From: Polyangium sp. 6x1
GTDB taxonomy: Bacteria; Myxococcota_A; Polyangia; Polyangiales; Polyangiaceae
NCBI RefSeq assembly: GCF_029946515.1
Contig: NZ_JARZHH010000085.1
Location: 1 to 43,154 of the forward strand
DNA: 43,154 nucleotides
Direction of reading: 5' to 3'
The notes beneath the pieces were generated by a model, which saw only the letters and a list, made by a program, of their open reading frames with translations, was not told where the DNA came from and searched no databases. A program made the translations under genes and the position numbers. Positions 16,261 to 24,564 of the stretch are shown here, in pieces. Every line of letters begins with the position of its first letter. Positions within the stretch are counted from its first letter, which is position 1.

Positions 16261-16968
16261 TCAGGCGGGCAGCGCGGCGGAGGCGGGGGCGATGGGCGGG
16301 GAGGCGCCGTTCGTGGGCTCCTTCGTTTTCGAGGACGTGGACGACTTCTCGCGAAAGAAGAACGCCTCCGCCGCTTGCGGGCTCGCCTTGTAATGGTCGC
16401 GGAGCCGGCCGAACGCGCTCACGAGTTGCTCCCGCACGGCGCGACGCGCCTCGCGCTCCTCCGCGAAACGTATCTCGACCTCGGCCACGACCATGTTCAC
16501 GGTCTGCAAGGCCGCACGATGTTGCGCCTCCGCGAGATCGAGGCCGGCGAGGGCCTCGTCCATGTCGCCCTTCCCTGCGAAGGGCGCGAGCCGGATCCGG
16601 AGGGGCGGCAGCACCTCGAGCTGCGCCGGGCCGTCGGGCTTGATCACCGGGGTGATGCCCGCCGGGAAGATCGTGCGTTGCGCCGCGAGCGAGGGGTCTT
16701 TGCGGTCGATCTTCTTCGCGGCGGCGTCGATCTCGCGGATCGCGTTTTCGAGGAGGCCTTCGGTGCGGGCGAGGCAGGCCGATGCGGCGGTGGCCGCGTC
16801 CTCGGCGTCCTCGCGGGCGCGCAGCGCGTCGCGCAAGCTCGCGTAAAGGATGCTCGCCTCGGCGTGCAGCGTGTCGTGCAAGGGGCTCACGCCCTTGGTC
16901 GCGGATGCATGAAACCGGATATGGCGGCGGTGAACGGAGCTTCCATCGATCTCACGAGGGCAACGCAT
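16261..16968 (-). CDS. Hypothetical cytoplasmic helical protein
   Basis: The 235-residue protein is mainly alpha helical with coiled-coil character at about 35-90 and 140-195 (HAEASILYASLRDALRARED, QHRAALQTVNMVVAEVEIRF). A Pro-rich middle (IFPAGITPVIKPDG, LPPLRIRLAPFAG) separates them. The C-terminal 30 residues are Ser/Thr/Pro/Ala-rich. No signal peptide. The ATG at 16968 follows a strong GGGGAGGAGAG. I do not recognise the family. It precedes the RCC1-like gene on the same strand with a gap of 57 bases and may be co-transcribed. Confidence 0.7.
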   Translation of the reverse strand: MRCPREIDGSSVHRRHIRFHASATKGVSPLHDTLHAEASILYASLRDALRAREDAEDAATAASACLARTEGLLENAIREIDAAAKKIDRKDPSLAAQRTIFPAGITPVIKPDGPAQLEVLPPLRIRLAPFAGKGDMDEALAGLDLAEAQHRAALQTVNMVVAEVEIRFAEEREARRAVREQLVSAFGRLRDHYKASPQAAEAFFFREKSSTSSKTKEPTNGASPPIAPASAALPA

Positions 16969-16999
16969 GGCTTCTCTCCTCCCCTACCCCCGCGAGCGG

Positions 17000-17486
17000 G
17001 AGCGGGGTCGTCTCGGGTTCGCGCGTTAGACGTTCGGAGCGGATCAATCGTGCGACAGCGGACGCAGAGGAGCATGAAAACGTCGGAAGCCCACGGGGAA
17101 ACGGTGCAACGGGCGCTTCCCGGCGGGGAAACGAGCCGCGAACCGTGGCGGGGTGCATTTCCTGGCGGAGAAACGGGCCGCGGCGTGGAGGCGCAAAGCG
17201 TTTCCCGGCGGGGAAACGGCGCTGGATTCGGCAGCGAGGGGGGATGCGAGGAAGGGAAACGCTTGCGGAAGCGTGGACGGGTGTGTTTCCCGGCGGGGAA
17301 ACGAGGAGGGAGGCGGAGGCGCGTGGCGTTGAGTCGCCGGGAAAGGGGCCGCGTGGTGGCGGCGGGGAGCGTTGAGAGAAAGGGAAATCGGTTGGGAAGC
17401 GGATCCGCGACGGTTGCGAGGGAGTGAAGGCGGTTTCGAAGGGGAGCTCGGGCCGGAGGCGAGGGCGGAGGGGAGCCGCAAACGCA
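17000..17486. repeat. Degenerate 42-43 bp periodic array of palindromes
   Basis: No gene is supported in this interval. It holds a tandem array whose core is GTTTCCCGGCGGGGAAAC (7-bp arms around GGCG). Clear cores lie at 17115-17132, 17157-17174, 17200-17217 and 17285-17302. Decayed cores lie at the expected phase at 17243-17260, about 17328-17345 and about 17371-17388. Spacing is 42 or 43 bases throughout, close to four helical turns. The 24-25 bases between cores differ from unit to unit. Confidence 0.7.
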
Positions 17487-18605
17487 TCAGTCCGGTAGCA
17501 ATGCCAGCAGGTCGTGGATGCCGGCGAGGATCGTCCGGGGGCTGAGCGTCCCGGCGACCCGCTCTCCGAGGCCGTCACGGTCGCTGTCGACGCCGAGAAT
17601 GGTTGGCTCCACTTCCGGATCATTTTCGACGCCGAGGTAACGTTCGACCAAGGAATCGCCGAGGTCGTAGACGACCAGGTTCCCATTCGAAGCCCCAACC
17701 GCGAGGAGGCCATCGTCCGGTGACACGCTCAGGCAAGAAAGGGTCGCCCCGGGCACCTCGAAGGGCAGCAGCCCGAGCGCTCGCCCGCTGCGAATCGAAT
17801 GGAACATCACGCCGCCCTTGCCGACGCTCGCGACCCAGCGCTGGCTCCGGGCCATCGTCAGCAGCGGTTTGTCGCCATAGGGATGTCCCAAGATCTCCGT
17901 GCCCCATACATGCACGTCGGAATCGAGGTTCCACTTGTAGATGCGCGGCCGGATCGGATCGTCATCACGGTTGAGCATGGATTGCACGACCACGGCGCAT
18001 CGCTCGGAGGAGAGCATGAGGCCCTCCCCGAAGGCCGTGTCCCTGTCGCCATGAATCCGCGCGATCTCCGCGCCCGTCCGCGTGTCGAAGCCCACGAGAT
18101 CCCACTCGAAGAAGCACCACAGCTCCTGGCCGTCACGCGCCAGCGACAAGCTACAATCAGGCTCGAAGGAGTGAATGTCGCGGAGGAGCGACTTCGGGGC
18201 CTCACCAGGGAGCCACGACCACACGACGGTGCCATCGTCGCCGAAGCCCGCCCAGTACACCCCGCCGGCCGGAGACACGCAAAGCGCCCGGGGACGGAGC
18301 ATCTGGTGCGCACGCGCGAGCTCGCTGCCGCTTTCGAGCTCGTACACACGCGCGACCCCGTCGTCGAACGTGGCAGCCAGCCGGTCCCCGGTCGGGAACA
18401 GGCGAGCCTTGTTGACGCCTTTCGCGATCTCGAGCCTTGATATCGTTCGCGCGGCTTCGACGTCCCACACGCACACGGTGGGGTCGTTCGAGGCCACCGA
18501 GACGAGCCGGGACCCGTCTCGGGAAAAGTCTGCGGCGAGGATACTCGTAAAATGGCCGCTGAGCTTCGTGCCCGGCCTGTGAAGGTGCTTCGTCATCGAA
18601 ATCAT
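17487..18605 (-). CDS. WD40-repeat protein
   Basis: A 372-residue protein that appears to form a beta-propeller. WD40-like blades are recognisable as AADFSRDGSRLVSVASNDPTVCVWDVEA, a blade ending DDGVARVYELESG, one ending DDGTVVWSWLPG, and LSCLSVSPDDGLLAVGASNGNLVVYDLGD. No signal peptide is seen, so it is probably cytoplasmic and acts as a protein-interaction platform. The start is uncertain: ATG 18605 and ATG 18596 are both possible, neither with a good ribosome site. It is divergent from the zinc-ribbon gene at 18781. The 42-bp array lies immediately after its stop. Confidence 0.75.
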   Translation of the reverse strand: MISMTKHLHRPGTKLSGHFTSILAADFSRDGSRLVSVASNDPTVCVWDVEAARTISRLEIAKGVNKARLFPTGDRLAATFDDGVARVYELESGSELARAHQMLRPRALCVSPAGGVYWAGFGDDGTVVWSWLPGEAPKSLLRDIHSFEPDCSLSLARDGQELWCFFEWDLVGFDTRTGAEIARIHGDRDTAFGEGLMLSSERCAVVVQSMLNRDDDPIRPRIYKWNLDSDVHVWGTEILGHPYGDKPLLTMARSQRWVASVGKGGVMFHSIRSGRALGLLPFEVPGATLSCLSVSPDDGLLAVGASNGNLVVYDLGDSLVERYLGVENDPEVEPTILGVDSDRDGLGERVAGTLSPRTILAGIHDLLALLPD

Positions 18606-18780
18606 GAGGAGTGGGGACGCACCCGTCCCGCGCGTCAAGCCCAAACCGCGGATCCGGCCCCGTCCCTCGCGCCGCCTCCTCAGGCGCTCGCGACCTCCTT
18701 CGGCGCGGCGGATGCCGCTCGAGCGCCGACCCTCCAGCAGGCAGCGGTATCGCCCTGGCCGCTAGGCTAGAATCCGCCCC

Positions 18781-19068
18781 ATGCCCGGCGGCCTGATCCA
18801 CCACGACGACGGCCCCCCCATCGCCCGCTGCACCCGCTGCGGCGCCGTAGCCGCCGGCCCCTGCGCCCGCTGCCAAGCCCCCGTCTGCGGCGACTGCTGC
18901 GTCCTCACCGAAGGAGGCACCCGCGTCTGGGCCATCTGTCTCGCCTGCGAAGACCGCGGCGGTCGCTCCCTGCGCCGCAGATGGATCACCGTCCTCGGCT
19001 GGATCGGGCTGCCCATCGTCGGTCTCGCCGTGCTCGTCGCCTTGCTGGAGTGGCTCGCGAGGCGGTAG
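18781..19068 (+). CDS. Small zinc-finger membrane protein
   Basis: A 95-residue protein. The N-terminal half has four Cys pairs (CTRC at 17-20, CARC at 28-31, CGDCC at 36-40, CLAC at 53-56) in an arrangement resembling a B-box or zinc ribbon, as in many small myxobacterial membrane proteins. One membrane helix follows at about 70-90, with Arg clusters on both sides (SLRRRW and ARR). A zinc-binding cytosolic domain tethered to the membrane is the simplest reading. Function unknown. Confidence 0.65.
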   Translation: MPGGLIHHDDGPPIARCTRCGAVAAGPCARCQAPVCGDCCVLTEGGTRVWAICLACEDRGGRSLRRRWITVLGWIGLPIVGLAVLVALLEWLARR

Positions 19069-19069
19069 G

Positions 19070-19102
19070 GAGGCGCCGCGCCGGGGTTTCACCCCGCTCG
19101 CT
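19070..19102. repeat. Fragment of the dispersed hairpin repeat
   Basis: A short stretch (GCCGCGCCGGGGTTTCACCCCG) nearly identical to the outer edge of the repeat copy at 20570. It lies between the zinc-finger and PH-like genes and contains the CGGGGTTTCACCCCG hairpin. It is probably a decayed or minimal copy of the same family. Confidence 0.5.
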
Positions 19103-19144
19103 CGTCGTCTTGACGCCGCCCGTGACACGGGCGACGGTCCCTCC

Positions 19145-19615
19145 ATGACCGAGAGCGACTCGCTCGGCGCCGTGGTCGGAACCATGCGGCATCGGACGCG
19201 TTATCTTCTCTTCGGCGCGCTCATCCTCCTCGCCGTCTTCGCGGTGCTCGTCGCGTGGAACTGGCTCCGGCGCGGCGACCGCACCGCGATGCTGATGTCA
19301 ATCCTCATCGGCGGCGCGGCGATCCCCGCGTTCGCCATGTACCTGAAGACGCCGAGGCGCGTCGTCGTGCGGGAGCGTGGCATCGTCATCGAGCCTTACG
19401 TGGGCGAAACGCGGCGCATGTCGTGGAGCGACATCGCGATCGCACGCTTCTGCGAGCCTACCGGCGGACAGCGTTCGAGGACGCTCTTGGTTCGCGGCCA
19501 GGCGCCGCCTTCCATCCTCTTCGGGGACGTTGTTTACGACGATTTCCGCGTGCTCGTCGACGCGCTTCACGAGAACCTCGGCGACCGCTTCGAAGAGGGT
19601 GGCGCACCGCGTTGA
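19145..19615 (+). CDS. Two-helix membrane protein with PH-like domain
   Basis: The 156-residue protein has two membrane helices (about 19-40 and 48-66) followed by a soluble beta-rich domain: RRVVVRERGIVIEPYVGETRRMSWSDIAIARF. This pattern, two helices then a domain with a W-x-D-I motif, is that of bacterial PH (bPH)-like membrane proteins. The soluble part should be cytoplasmic. Function unknown. A likely intrinsic terminator lies about 75 bases after the stop. Confidence 0.65.
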   Translation: MTESDSLGAVVGTMRHRTRYLLFGALILLAVFAVLVAWNWLRRGDRTAMLMSILIGGAAIPAFAMYLKTPRRVVVRERGIVIEPYVGETRRMSWSDIAIARFCEPTGGQRSRTLLVRGQAPPSILFGDVVYDDFRVLVDALHENLGDRFEEGGAPR

Positions 19616-19688
19616 CGCGCGAACCGCGACGGAAGCGGCGACAAGTCGAGATCGACGAGTCTCTCGCTCGCGCGGAGGATGATCCCGA

Positions 19689-19719
19689 CTCACGGGCGCT
19701 CGAGGAGCGTGAGCTTTTT
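19689..19719 (+). terminator. Probable intrinsic terminator after the PH-like gene
   Basis: CTCACG and CGTGAG form a 6-bp stem around a GC-rich loop that can itself fold (CTC/GAG), directly followed by CTTTTTC. It sits downstream of the stop at 19615 and before the next gene at 19877. Confidence 0.5.
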
Positions 19720-19876
19720 CTCCCCCTCCCACAACCACTATAGCTTTCGTGCCGATATCGGTGTATACACGCCCCGTCTATCGAGTGCGCACATCGACTT
19801 GCTGATGCCCACTCGCCAGGACCCCATCGTTCCTTTTTCTGACGACCACCACGGTCGTTTCTCCTGAGGTGTGCAC

Positions 19877-20560
19877 ATGAATAAGCTCGGTCTTTTTGGT
19901 GCTGCTGCGATCGCGACGGCTCTCTGCTTCCCCTCGGACGCGCAGGCCGATCCCGTGCTCAACGCGTCCATCTCCGCCCACGCGGTGGCCCTCATCGGCT
20001 CGAACACGGGCAACGGCGGCGCCTTCGTCACCAAGGCGGTGAAGGACGCTCTCGCCTGGTCGAGCAGCCAGTGGCTGTACTGCTTCGACTCCTCGACCCT
20101 GAGCGCCGCGCAGTGGTACGCAGACATCACCGCGGGCAACAACTTCGTCGAGATCACGAACATCGCGGACGTCGAGGCGGGTCACATCATCGCGATCAAC
20201 GCCACCGGGTCGTACTCCGGCCATGCCGCTGTGATCGTCGGCGATCCGATCGACATCACGCCGCCGAACGCGTTCTACACGCCGTACCGCACGGCGCAGA
20301 AGCAGTGGGCGCTGCCGATCGTCGACTCGACAGGCAGCGAGCACGGCCAGAACGTGTCGTACCCCGATAGCCGCCGCAACGGCGCCGTCTTCACGCCGAA
20401 CATCGGCGGCTCGGCCTACCTGCGGATTTACTCGGACGAGGCGACGGGCGAAATCCTGTCCTACGGCTGGAGCGTGACTTCGACCACCGAAGCGAACGTC
20501 TACGATCAAAGCGAGCGGCCGTTCGCCATCGGCGAGCTCGACATCACCGCCTGCCTCTGA
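19877..20560 (+). CDS. Secreted NlpC/P60- or CHAP-like putative hydrolase
   Basis: A 227-residue protein with a signal peptide (residues 1-24, cleavage near AQA). The mature part has a possible papain-like triad: Cys69 in WLYCFDSSTLSAAQWYADI, and His116 in SYSGHAAVIVGDP, which resembles the GHxAIYxG segment of NlpC/P60 and CHAP enzymes. An Asp follows in IVDSTGSEHG. The phrase ADVEAGHIIAIN matches the D-x-x-x-G-D segment usually before the His strand. A cell-wall or peptide hydrolase outside the cytoplasm is plausible but not proven. The ATG at 19877 follows TGAGGT. A short ACGACC/GGTCGT dyad covers the leader near 19845-19861. Confidence 0.65.
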   Translation: MNKLGLFGAAAIATALCFPSDAQADPVLNASISAHAVALIGSNTGNGGAFVTKAVKDALAWSSSQWLYCFDSSTLSAAQWYADITAGNNFVEITNIADVEAGHIIAINATGSYSGHAAVIVGDPIDITPPNAFYTPYRTAQKQWALPIVDSTGSEHGQNVSYPDSRRNGAVFTPNIGGSAYLRIYSDEATGEILSYGWSVTSTTEANVYDQSERPFAIGELDITACL

Positions 20561-20566
20561 TCACGA

Positions 20567-20700
20567 GCCGCCGCGCCGGGGTTTCACCCCGAACCCGACC
20601 AGGGGTTGTCCACCCCTGGACCCGGACCAGGGCCAGCCCTGGACCTTTTGTGGAAGAACTGCGCGATGCGCAGTTCTTCCAACAGGAGCCCGTCTGGAAG
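20567..20700. repeat. Dispersed hairpin repeat, single-arm copy
   Basis: The modules in order are a CGGGG/CCCCG hairpin, CAGGGG/CCCCTG, CCAGGGC/GCCCTGG, then at 20652-20680 the GGAAGAACTGCGC arm and its inverted partner around loop GAT. Only one of the two arms seen in full copies is present. It ends about 30 bases before the beta-lactamase start codon and may carry its promoter or end the upstream transcript. Confidence 0.75.
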
Positions 20701-20731
20701 GTCCGCGCACGTGCGAGCGTTCGACGCGACC

Positions 20732-21622
20732 ATGCCTCCGCGCTGGACACGAAGACAAACGCTACTCGGCACCCTCGCCACGCTGGCGGCCGCGTGCGCC
20801 CCGTCCCGCACCGCCGTCCCACCGGTCACCCCAAGCCGCGCAGAACGCGTCCTCGCCGAGATCGAGGCAAGCGTCGGCGGGCGCGTGGGCGTCTTCGCCC
20901 TCGACACCGGCACCGGCCGGCAGCTCGCCCACCGACCCGACGAGCGCTTCGCGATGTGCTCGACGTTCAAGTGGGCGCTCGCCGCGGCCGTGCTCGCGCG
21001 CGTCGATCGCGGGCAACTATCACTCGAAGAGCGCGTGCCCTATGGCCCGACCGATCTGATCGAGCACGCTCCCATCACGAGCGAGCATGTCGCCGAGGGA
21101 TCCATGACCGTCGACGCCCTCGCGCAAGCCGCCGTCACGGTCAGCGACAACACGGCAGCCAACCTGCTGCTCGCGAAGGTAGGCGGTCCCGCGGGCTTCA
21201 CGCAATTCGTCCGTCAGCAGGGCGACGCGGTGACGCGCCTCGACCGCAACGAGTTGTCCCTCAACAACAACGAGCCCGGCGACCCCCGCGACACCACGTC
21301 GCCACGCGCGATGGTGGGCCTGATGCGTCAGGTCCTCTGCGCGGACGCCCTTTCGCCTGTCAGCCGCGAGCGTTTGCTGGGCTGGCTACGCGCGTGCGAG
21401 ACGGGCAAGGACCGCCTCCGCGCCGGCCTGCCCCGGGATTGGACCACCGGCGACAAGACGGGGACGGGCCTGCGCTGCGCCGTCAACGACGTGGCCATCA
21501 CCTGGCCGCCCGGTCGCGCCCCCATCCTCATCGCCTCGTACATGAGCGACGGAGAAGCGGGGCTCGCCCGCCTGAAAGCGGCCCATGCGGACGTCGGCAG
21601 GCTGATCGCGCAGGAGCTCTGA
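20732..21622 (+). CDS. Class A serine beta-lactamase
   Basis: A 296-residue enzyme hydrolysing beta-lactams in the periplasm. All class A motifs are present: S77-T-F-K80 (Ambler S70xxK), S138-D-N140 (SDN loop), E174-L-S-L-N with PGDPRDTT (omega loop, Glu166 equivalent) and K242-T-G (KTG). Cys precedes the catalytic Ser as in several extended-spectrum enzymes. The N-terminus has RRQTLL with a hydrophobic stretch ending LAAAC, so it may be exported by the Tat route and lipidated on Cys22. The ATG at 20732 lies just after a repeat element; no LysR or BlaR regulator is adjacent. The substrate range cannot be read from sequence. Confidence 0.93.
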   Translation: MPPRWTRRQTLLGTLATLAAACAPSRTAVPPVTPSRAERVLAEIEASVGGRVGVFALDTGTGRQLAHRPDERFAMCSTFKWALAAAVLARVDRGQLSLEERVPYGPTDLIEHAPITSEHVAEGSMTVDALAQAAVTVSDNTAANLLLAKVGGPAGFTQFVRQQGDAVTRLDRNELSLNNNEPGDPRDTTSPRAMVGLMRQVLCADALSPVSRERLLGWLRACETGKDRLRAGLPRDWTTGDKTGTGLRCAVNDVAITWPPGRAPILIASYMSDGEAGLARLKAAHADVGRLIAQEL

Positions 21623-21677
21623 ATCCACCCGGGAGATGTTCGGCGCGTCGGCCGATCGAAACGAGCCCGCGAACCGG

Positions 21678-22976
21678 TCAGGTGAATCCGTTGTCGTAGC
21701 GAGGCCCTTCGAGGAAGCGGGCCGCCGGCGGGTTCGTCCATCGCGCGACGCGCGCGGCGTGCTCCTCGGCCGTGAGGGGCGTGAGCGAAGGGAGTGGCAG
21801 GAGGGGCGAGCCGACGTGGAGCCGCACCGAAGGCCTGCGCGCGATGAGCCGCTGGCCCGCTTCGGGGAGCCAGACGGTCGCGGGCTCGACGACGCGGACC
21901 TCGACGAGGTTCGGGAAGAGCTCGGTGGATTCCAGCGCCGCCCAGGCCGCGGGGTCCTTGTCGTCGCTCATGCAGATGGAGACGTAGGGCACCGGCCGGT
22001 CGATGGCGCAGAGGAGCGCGGGCGTCGCTTGGAGCTGGCGCACGGGCGGGAGCAGCGCGACAGGGCCGGAGAAGATCACGCTCTCGACGGTGGACCAGGC
22101 GGGGTGGCCGACGAGGGGGTCGCCGGGCACGGCGTTCCACTCCACTTCGACCGGAAGGCCTTGGTGGAAGGTGCGCACGCGGCGGAAGGGGTGGTGCACA
22201 CGCGGGTCGGCGAGGAGCTGCTCGTGACGCTTGAGCTTTCGGTGGGTGAGATTCTCGGCGCAATCGAGGGGGATGAACTCGCCGCGAGGGTCGCCGAGGG
22301 CGGTCAGCTCTTTCGCGCAGGCGAGGCGAACATCGAGGTCCGTCGGATGGGCCCACAGGCGCGCCAGGATGGCGTCGAGAGAACCGGCGTTCGCGCTGGG
22401 CGGGGGCGGCTTCGGAGCGGCGGGGGGCGCCCGGTCCGTCACGCTGGAGGGCCAGCCGCAGAGCGCGTCGGGGTCGCCGACGTCGAGCTTCCGGTCGTCT
22501 TCGTCGAAGTCGAGGCCGTCGCAGGGGTCGAAGAGCGACTCGGCGCGTGTGGCGAGGCGAGCACCGTAGCCCTTTGCGGCGAACGCGTCGAACCAGTTGA
22601 TGCAAGCGATGAGCTCGGCTCGGGTGGACTCGAAGCGGTGGGTGTTGAAGACGAGCACGCCGGGATTGTGGGGGGCGCAGGCCTTCTCGACGGCGGCGAG
22701 GAACGAGTGCAGCGCGGCGTCGAGCTCCGGCGTGATGTGGGGCTTCAGTGCTTCGAGCCGTTCGTGGGCGCGGGCGACGGCCGGGGATGCGGGGCGGCGG
22801 AGGAGCGAGTAGGTGCTGCCGTCGTGGTTCGAGCGCACGGAGGCGAAGTCCGTGGCGTCGAAGAAGAGAAACCAAGCGGGCGGGAGGAGGCCCTTGGTGC
22901 TGAAGAGCCCGGTGCCGCCCGAGGCCGGGTCGAAGACTTCGGAGCCGTAGCACTCGAGAAACGCGGTGACGCCCAT
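21678..22976 (-). CDS. TIGR02996-domain protein
   Basis: The 432-residue protein has an N-terminal domain of unknown type (about 1-180; FLECYGSEVFDPASGG, WFLFFDATDFASVRS), then a Pro-rich linker. A TIGR02996 domain at about 200-250 is recognised by LARLWAHPTDLDVRLACAKE and GDPRGEFIPLDC, the pattern found at the head of repeat proteins in Myxococcota and Planctomycetes. A leucine-rich-repeat-like C-terminal half follows (LESTELFPNLVEVRVV). No signal peptide. The ATG at 22976 has AGGGGGG six bases upstream; GTG 22982 is possible. Convergent with the beta-lactamase gene. Confidence 0.75.
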   Translation of the reverse strand: MGVTAFLECYGSEVFDPASGGTGLFSTKGLLPPAWFLFFDATDFASVRSNHDGSTYSLLRRPASPAVARAHERLEALKPHITPELDAALHSFLAAVEKACAPHNPGVLVFNTHRFESTRAELIACINWFDAFAAKGYGARLATRAESLFDPCDGLDFDEDDRKLDVGDPDALCGWPSSVTDRAPPAAPKPPPPSANAGSLDAILARLWAHPTDLDVRLACAKELTALGDPRGEFIPLDCAENLTHRKLKRHEQLLADPRVHHPFRRVRTFHQGLPVEVEWNAVPGDPLVGHPAWSTVESVIFSGPVALLPPVRQLQATPALLCAIDRPVPYVSICMSDDKDPAAWAALESTELFPNLVEVRVVEPATVWLPEAGQRLIARRPSVRLHVGSPLLPLPSLTPLTAEEHAARVARWTNPPAARFLEGPRYDNGFT

Positions 22977-23014
22977 CGCCACCCCCCCTAACAGGGAGGC
23001 CTGAATCTGTAAAT

Positions 23015-23150
23015 CTCCGACCTTCGGTCCCGTTCGATGAACTGCGCATCGCGCAGTTCATCGACCTTCGGTCCAGCGCGGGCGCTGGTCCAGGTCCAGG
23101 AGCGGACAGCTCCTGGTGGGGCCTGGGGCAACGCCCCAGCGAGACGCCCT
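23015..23150. repeat. Dispersed hairpin repeat, single-arm copy (inverted)
   Basis: TCGATGAACTGCGC and its inverted partner surround loop ATC at 23034-23064. They are followed by CCAGCGC/GCGCTGG, CAGGAGCGGACAGCTCCTG and a GGGGC/GCCCC hairpin ending GCCCCAGCGAGACG. The orientation is opposite to the copy at 20567. It lies upstream of the FAD oxidoreductase promoter region. Confidence 0.75.
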
Positions 23151-23171
23151 CGAAAGAGAAAAAAGGACCCC

Positions 23172-23198
23172 TGTCGATTCTGCGTAACCTTTCGCGAC
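23172..23198 (+). promoter_or_regulatory. Possible ECF41-type promoter
   Basis: TGTCGAT, a 16-base spacer and CGAC resemble the ECF41 target promoter known from other bacteria (TGTCACA, 16 bases, CGTC), with four of seven and three of four bases matching. It lies 33 bases upstream of the oxidoreductase start, in a good position for self-regulated transcription of the oxidoreductase-sigma pair. The match is weak. Confidence 0.3.
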
Positions 23199-23230
23199 CC
23201 CTGATCGTGCCTGCCCTGAGAGGTGCGATC

Positions 23231-24559
23231 ATGGCGACGAACACGGCGGCACGGGTGGTGGTCATTGGGGGCGGGCTCGCGGGGCTCGCGGCGGCGGCGT
23301 ATGCGGCGCGGGCTGGCGGGCGGGTGACTGTGCTGGAGAAGGCGACGGAGCTTGGGGGGCGCGCGGCGACCCACGAGAAGAAGGGGTTTTCGCTGAACAT
23401 CGGGCCGCATGCGCTCTATCGAGGCGGCGAGGCTGAGCACGTGCTCACCGAGCTCGGGGTGGAGACGAAGGGTGGGCCGCCGCCGACGGGCGGGGGCGCG
23501 TATGCGATCGATGGGGAGATCCTTCGGGCTCTGCCGATGGGGCCCGTGTCGCTGTTGACGTCGTCGCTCCTGCCGTTCGTCGGGAAGATCGAGGTCGCGC
23601 GCTTGCTTGCGGGCCTCGGTTCGCTGGATGTCGCGACGGTCGCGGGGATGAGCTTCGAGGCGTTCCTCCGGAAGAAGGTGCGCACGCCCGAGGCGCGGGA
23701 CGTGGTTCGGGCGCTCATCCGGCTCTCGACGTATACGTCGGATCTGGAGCGGCTCGCTGCGGATGCGGCCATTTCGCAGTTCCAGCTCGGGACGACCCGC
23801 GGGGTGATCTACCTGCACGAGGGCTGGCAGACGATGGTGAAAGGGCTCGCCGGCGTCGCGCGGGCCGCGGGGGCGGAGATCGTCGCGAGTGCGAAGGTGG
23901 TTTCCGTCGTCCGGGAGGACGGGCGTGTGAAGGCGGTCCGGCTCGCGGACGGGGCGGAGATTCCCGCGGATGTGGTGATCATAGCGGCGAGCCCTTCGCT
24001 TGCGGCGTCGCTGCTCCCCGACGTTCCGGCCCTTTCGGACTGGGCTGCGGCGGCCATCCCGGTCACGGCTGCGTGCCTCGACGTCGCGCTCTCGCGCTTG
24101 CCGCAGCCGCGGAACACGTTTGCGCTCGGGATCGATCGGCCGCTGTATTTCTCGGTGCACTCGGCGGCCGCGCGGCTCGCGCCCGAGGGCGGCGCCGTGA
24201 TCCACGTGGCGCGGTACGGCGCGCTCGAAGATCCGCGGGCCGCGGAGCGCGAGCTCGAAGAGGTGCTCGAACGCCTGCAACCCGGCGCGAAGCACCTCGT
24301 GGTCGAGCGGCGGTTCTTGCCTTCGATCACGGTGGCGCACGACTTCCCGCAGGCTTCACGCGGCGGCGCGCGCGGCAGGCCCGGGCCCATGGTGCCCGGC
24401 GCGCCCGGGGTGTTCGTCGCCGGCGACTGGGTGGGGCCCGCAGGCATGCTCGCAGACGCGAGCCTCGCGAGCGGGCGGGCGGCGGCGCAGGCCGCGACGC
24501 GGCGGGAGGCGAAAGTGCTTGGCGAGGTGGGGCGAAAGGTCTTGGATGCGAGGGCGTGA
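23231..24559 (+). CDS. FAD-dependent oxidoreductase, phytoene desaturase/amine oxidase-like
   Basis: A 442-residue flavoprotein. The N-terminal dinucleotide-binding motif VVVIGGGLAGLAAAAYAARAG (9-29) is followed by VLEKATELGGRAAT, the GG motif of the amine oxidase/phytoene desaturase superfamily. The C-terminal FAD motif is GVFVAGDWVGPAGMLADASLASG. No signal peptide and no membrane segment. The substrate is unknown. It is transcribed with the ECF41-type sigma gene five bases downstream. ECF41 sigma factors typically sit next to an oxidoreductase, epimerase or carboxymuconolactone decarboxylase, so it is the likely target gene. The ATG at 23231 follows GAGAGG. Confidence 0.85.
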   Translation: MATNTAARVVVIGGGLAGLAAAAYAARAGGRVTVLEKATELGGRAATHEKKGFSLNIGPHALYRGGEAEHVLTELGVETKGGPPPTGGGAYAIDGEILRALPMGPVSLLTSSLLPFVGKIEVARLLAGLGSLDVATVAGMSFEAFLRKKVRTPEARDVVRALIRLSTYTSDLERLAADAAISQFQLGTTRGVIYLHEGWQTMVKGLAGVARAAGAEIVASAKVVSVVREDGRVKAVRLADGAEIPADVVIIAASPSLAASLLPDVPALSDWAAAAIPVTAACLDVALSRLPQPRNTFALGIDRPLYFSVHSAAARLAPEGGAVIHVARYGALEDPRAAERELEEVLERLQPGAKHLVVERRFLPSITVAHDFPQASRGGARGRPGPMVPGAPGVFVAGDWVGPAGMLADASLASGRAAAQAATRREAKVLGEVGRKVLDARA

Positions 24560-24564
24560 ACGTG

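Noticed and set aside
17115-17302. parS centromere sites, because the half sites GTTTC/GAAAC match
   Set aside because: parS has four bases between the half sites, while here there are eight. No parAB genes are in the window.
17115-17388. CRISPR-like array (18-base repeats with 24-25 base spacers)
   Set aside because: Repeats are too short, palindromic and progressively decayed, spacing is shorter than known arrays, and no cas genes are near.
20957-21480. A carbapenemase-type disulphide in the beta-lactamase because Cys precedes the catalytic Ser
   Set aside because: The second Cys (in KTGTGLRC) aligns with position 242, not 238, so the KPC-like bridge cannot be claimed.
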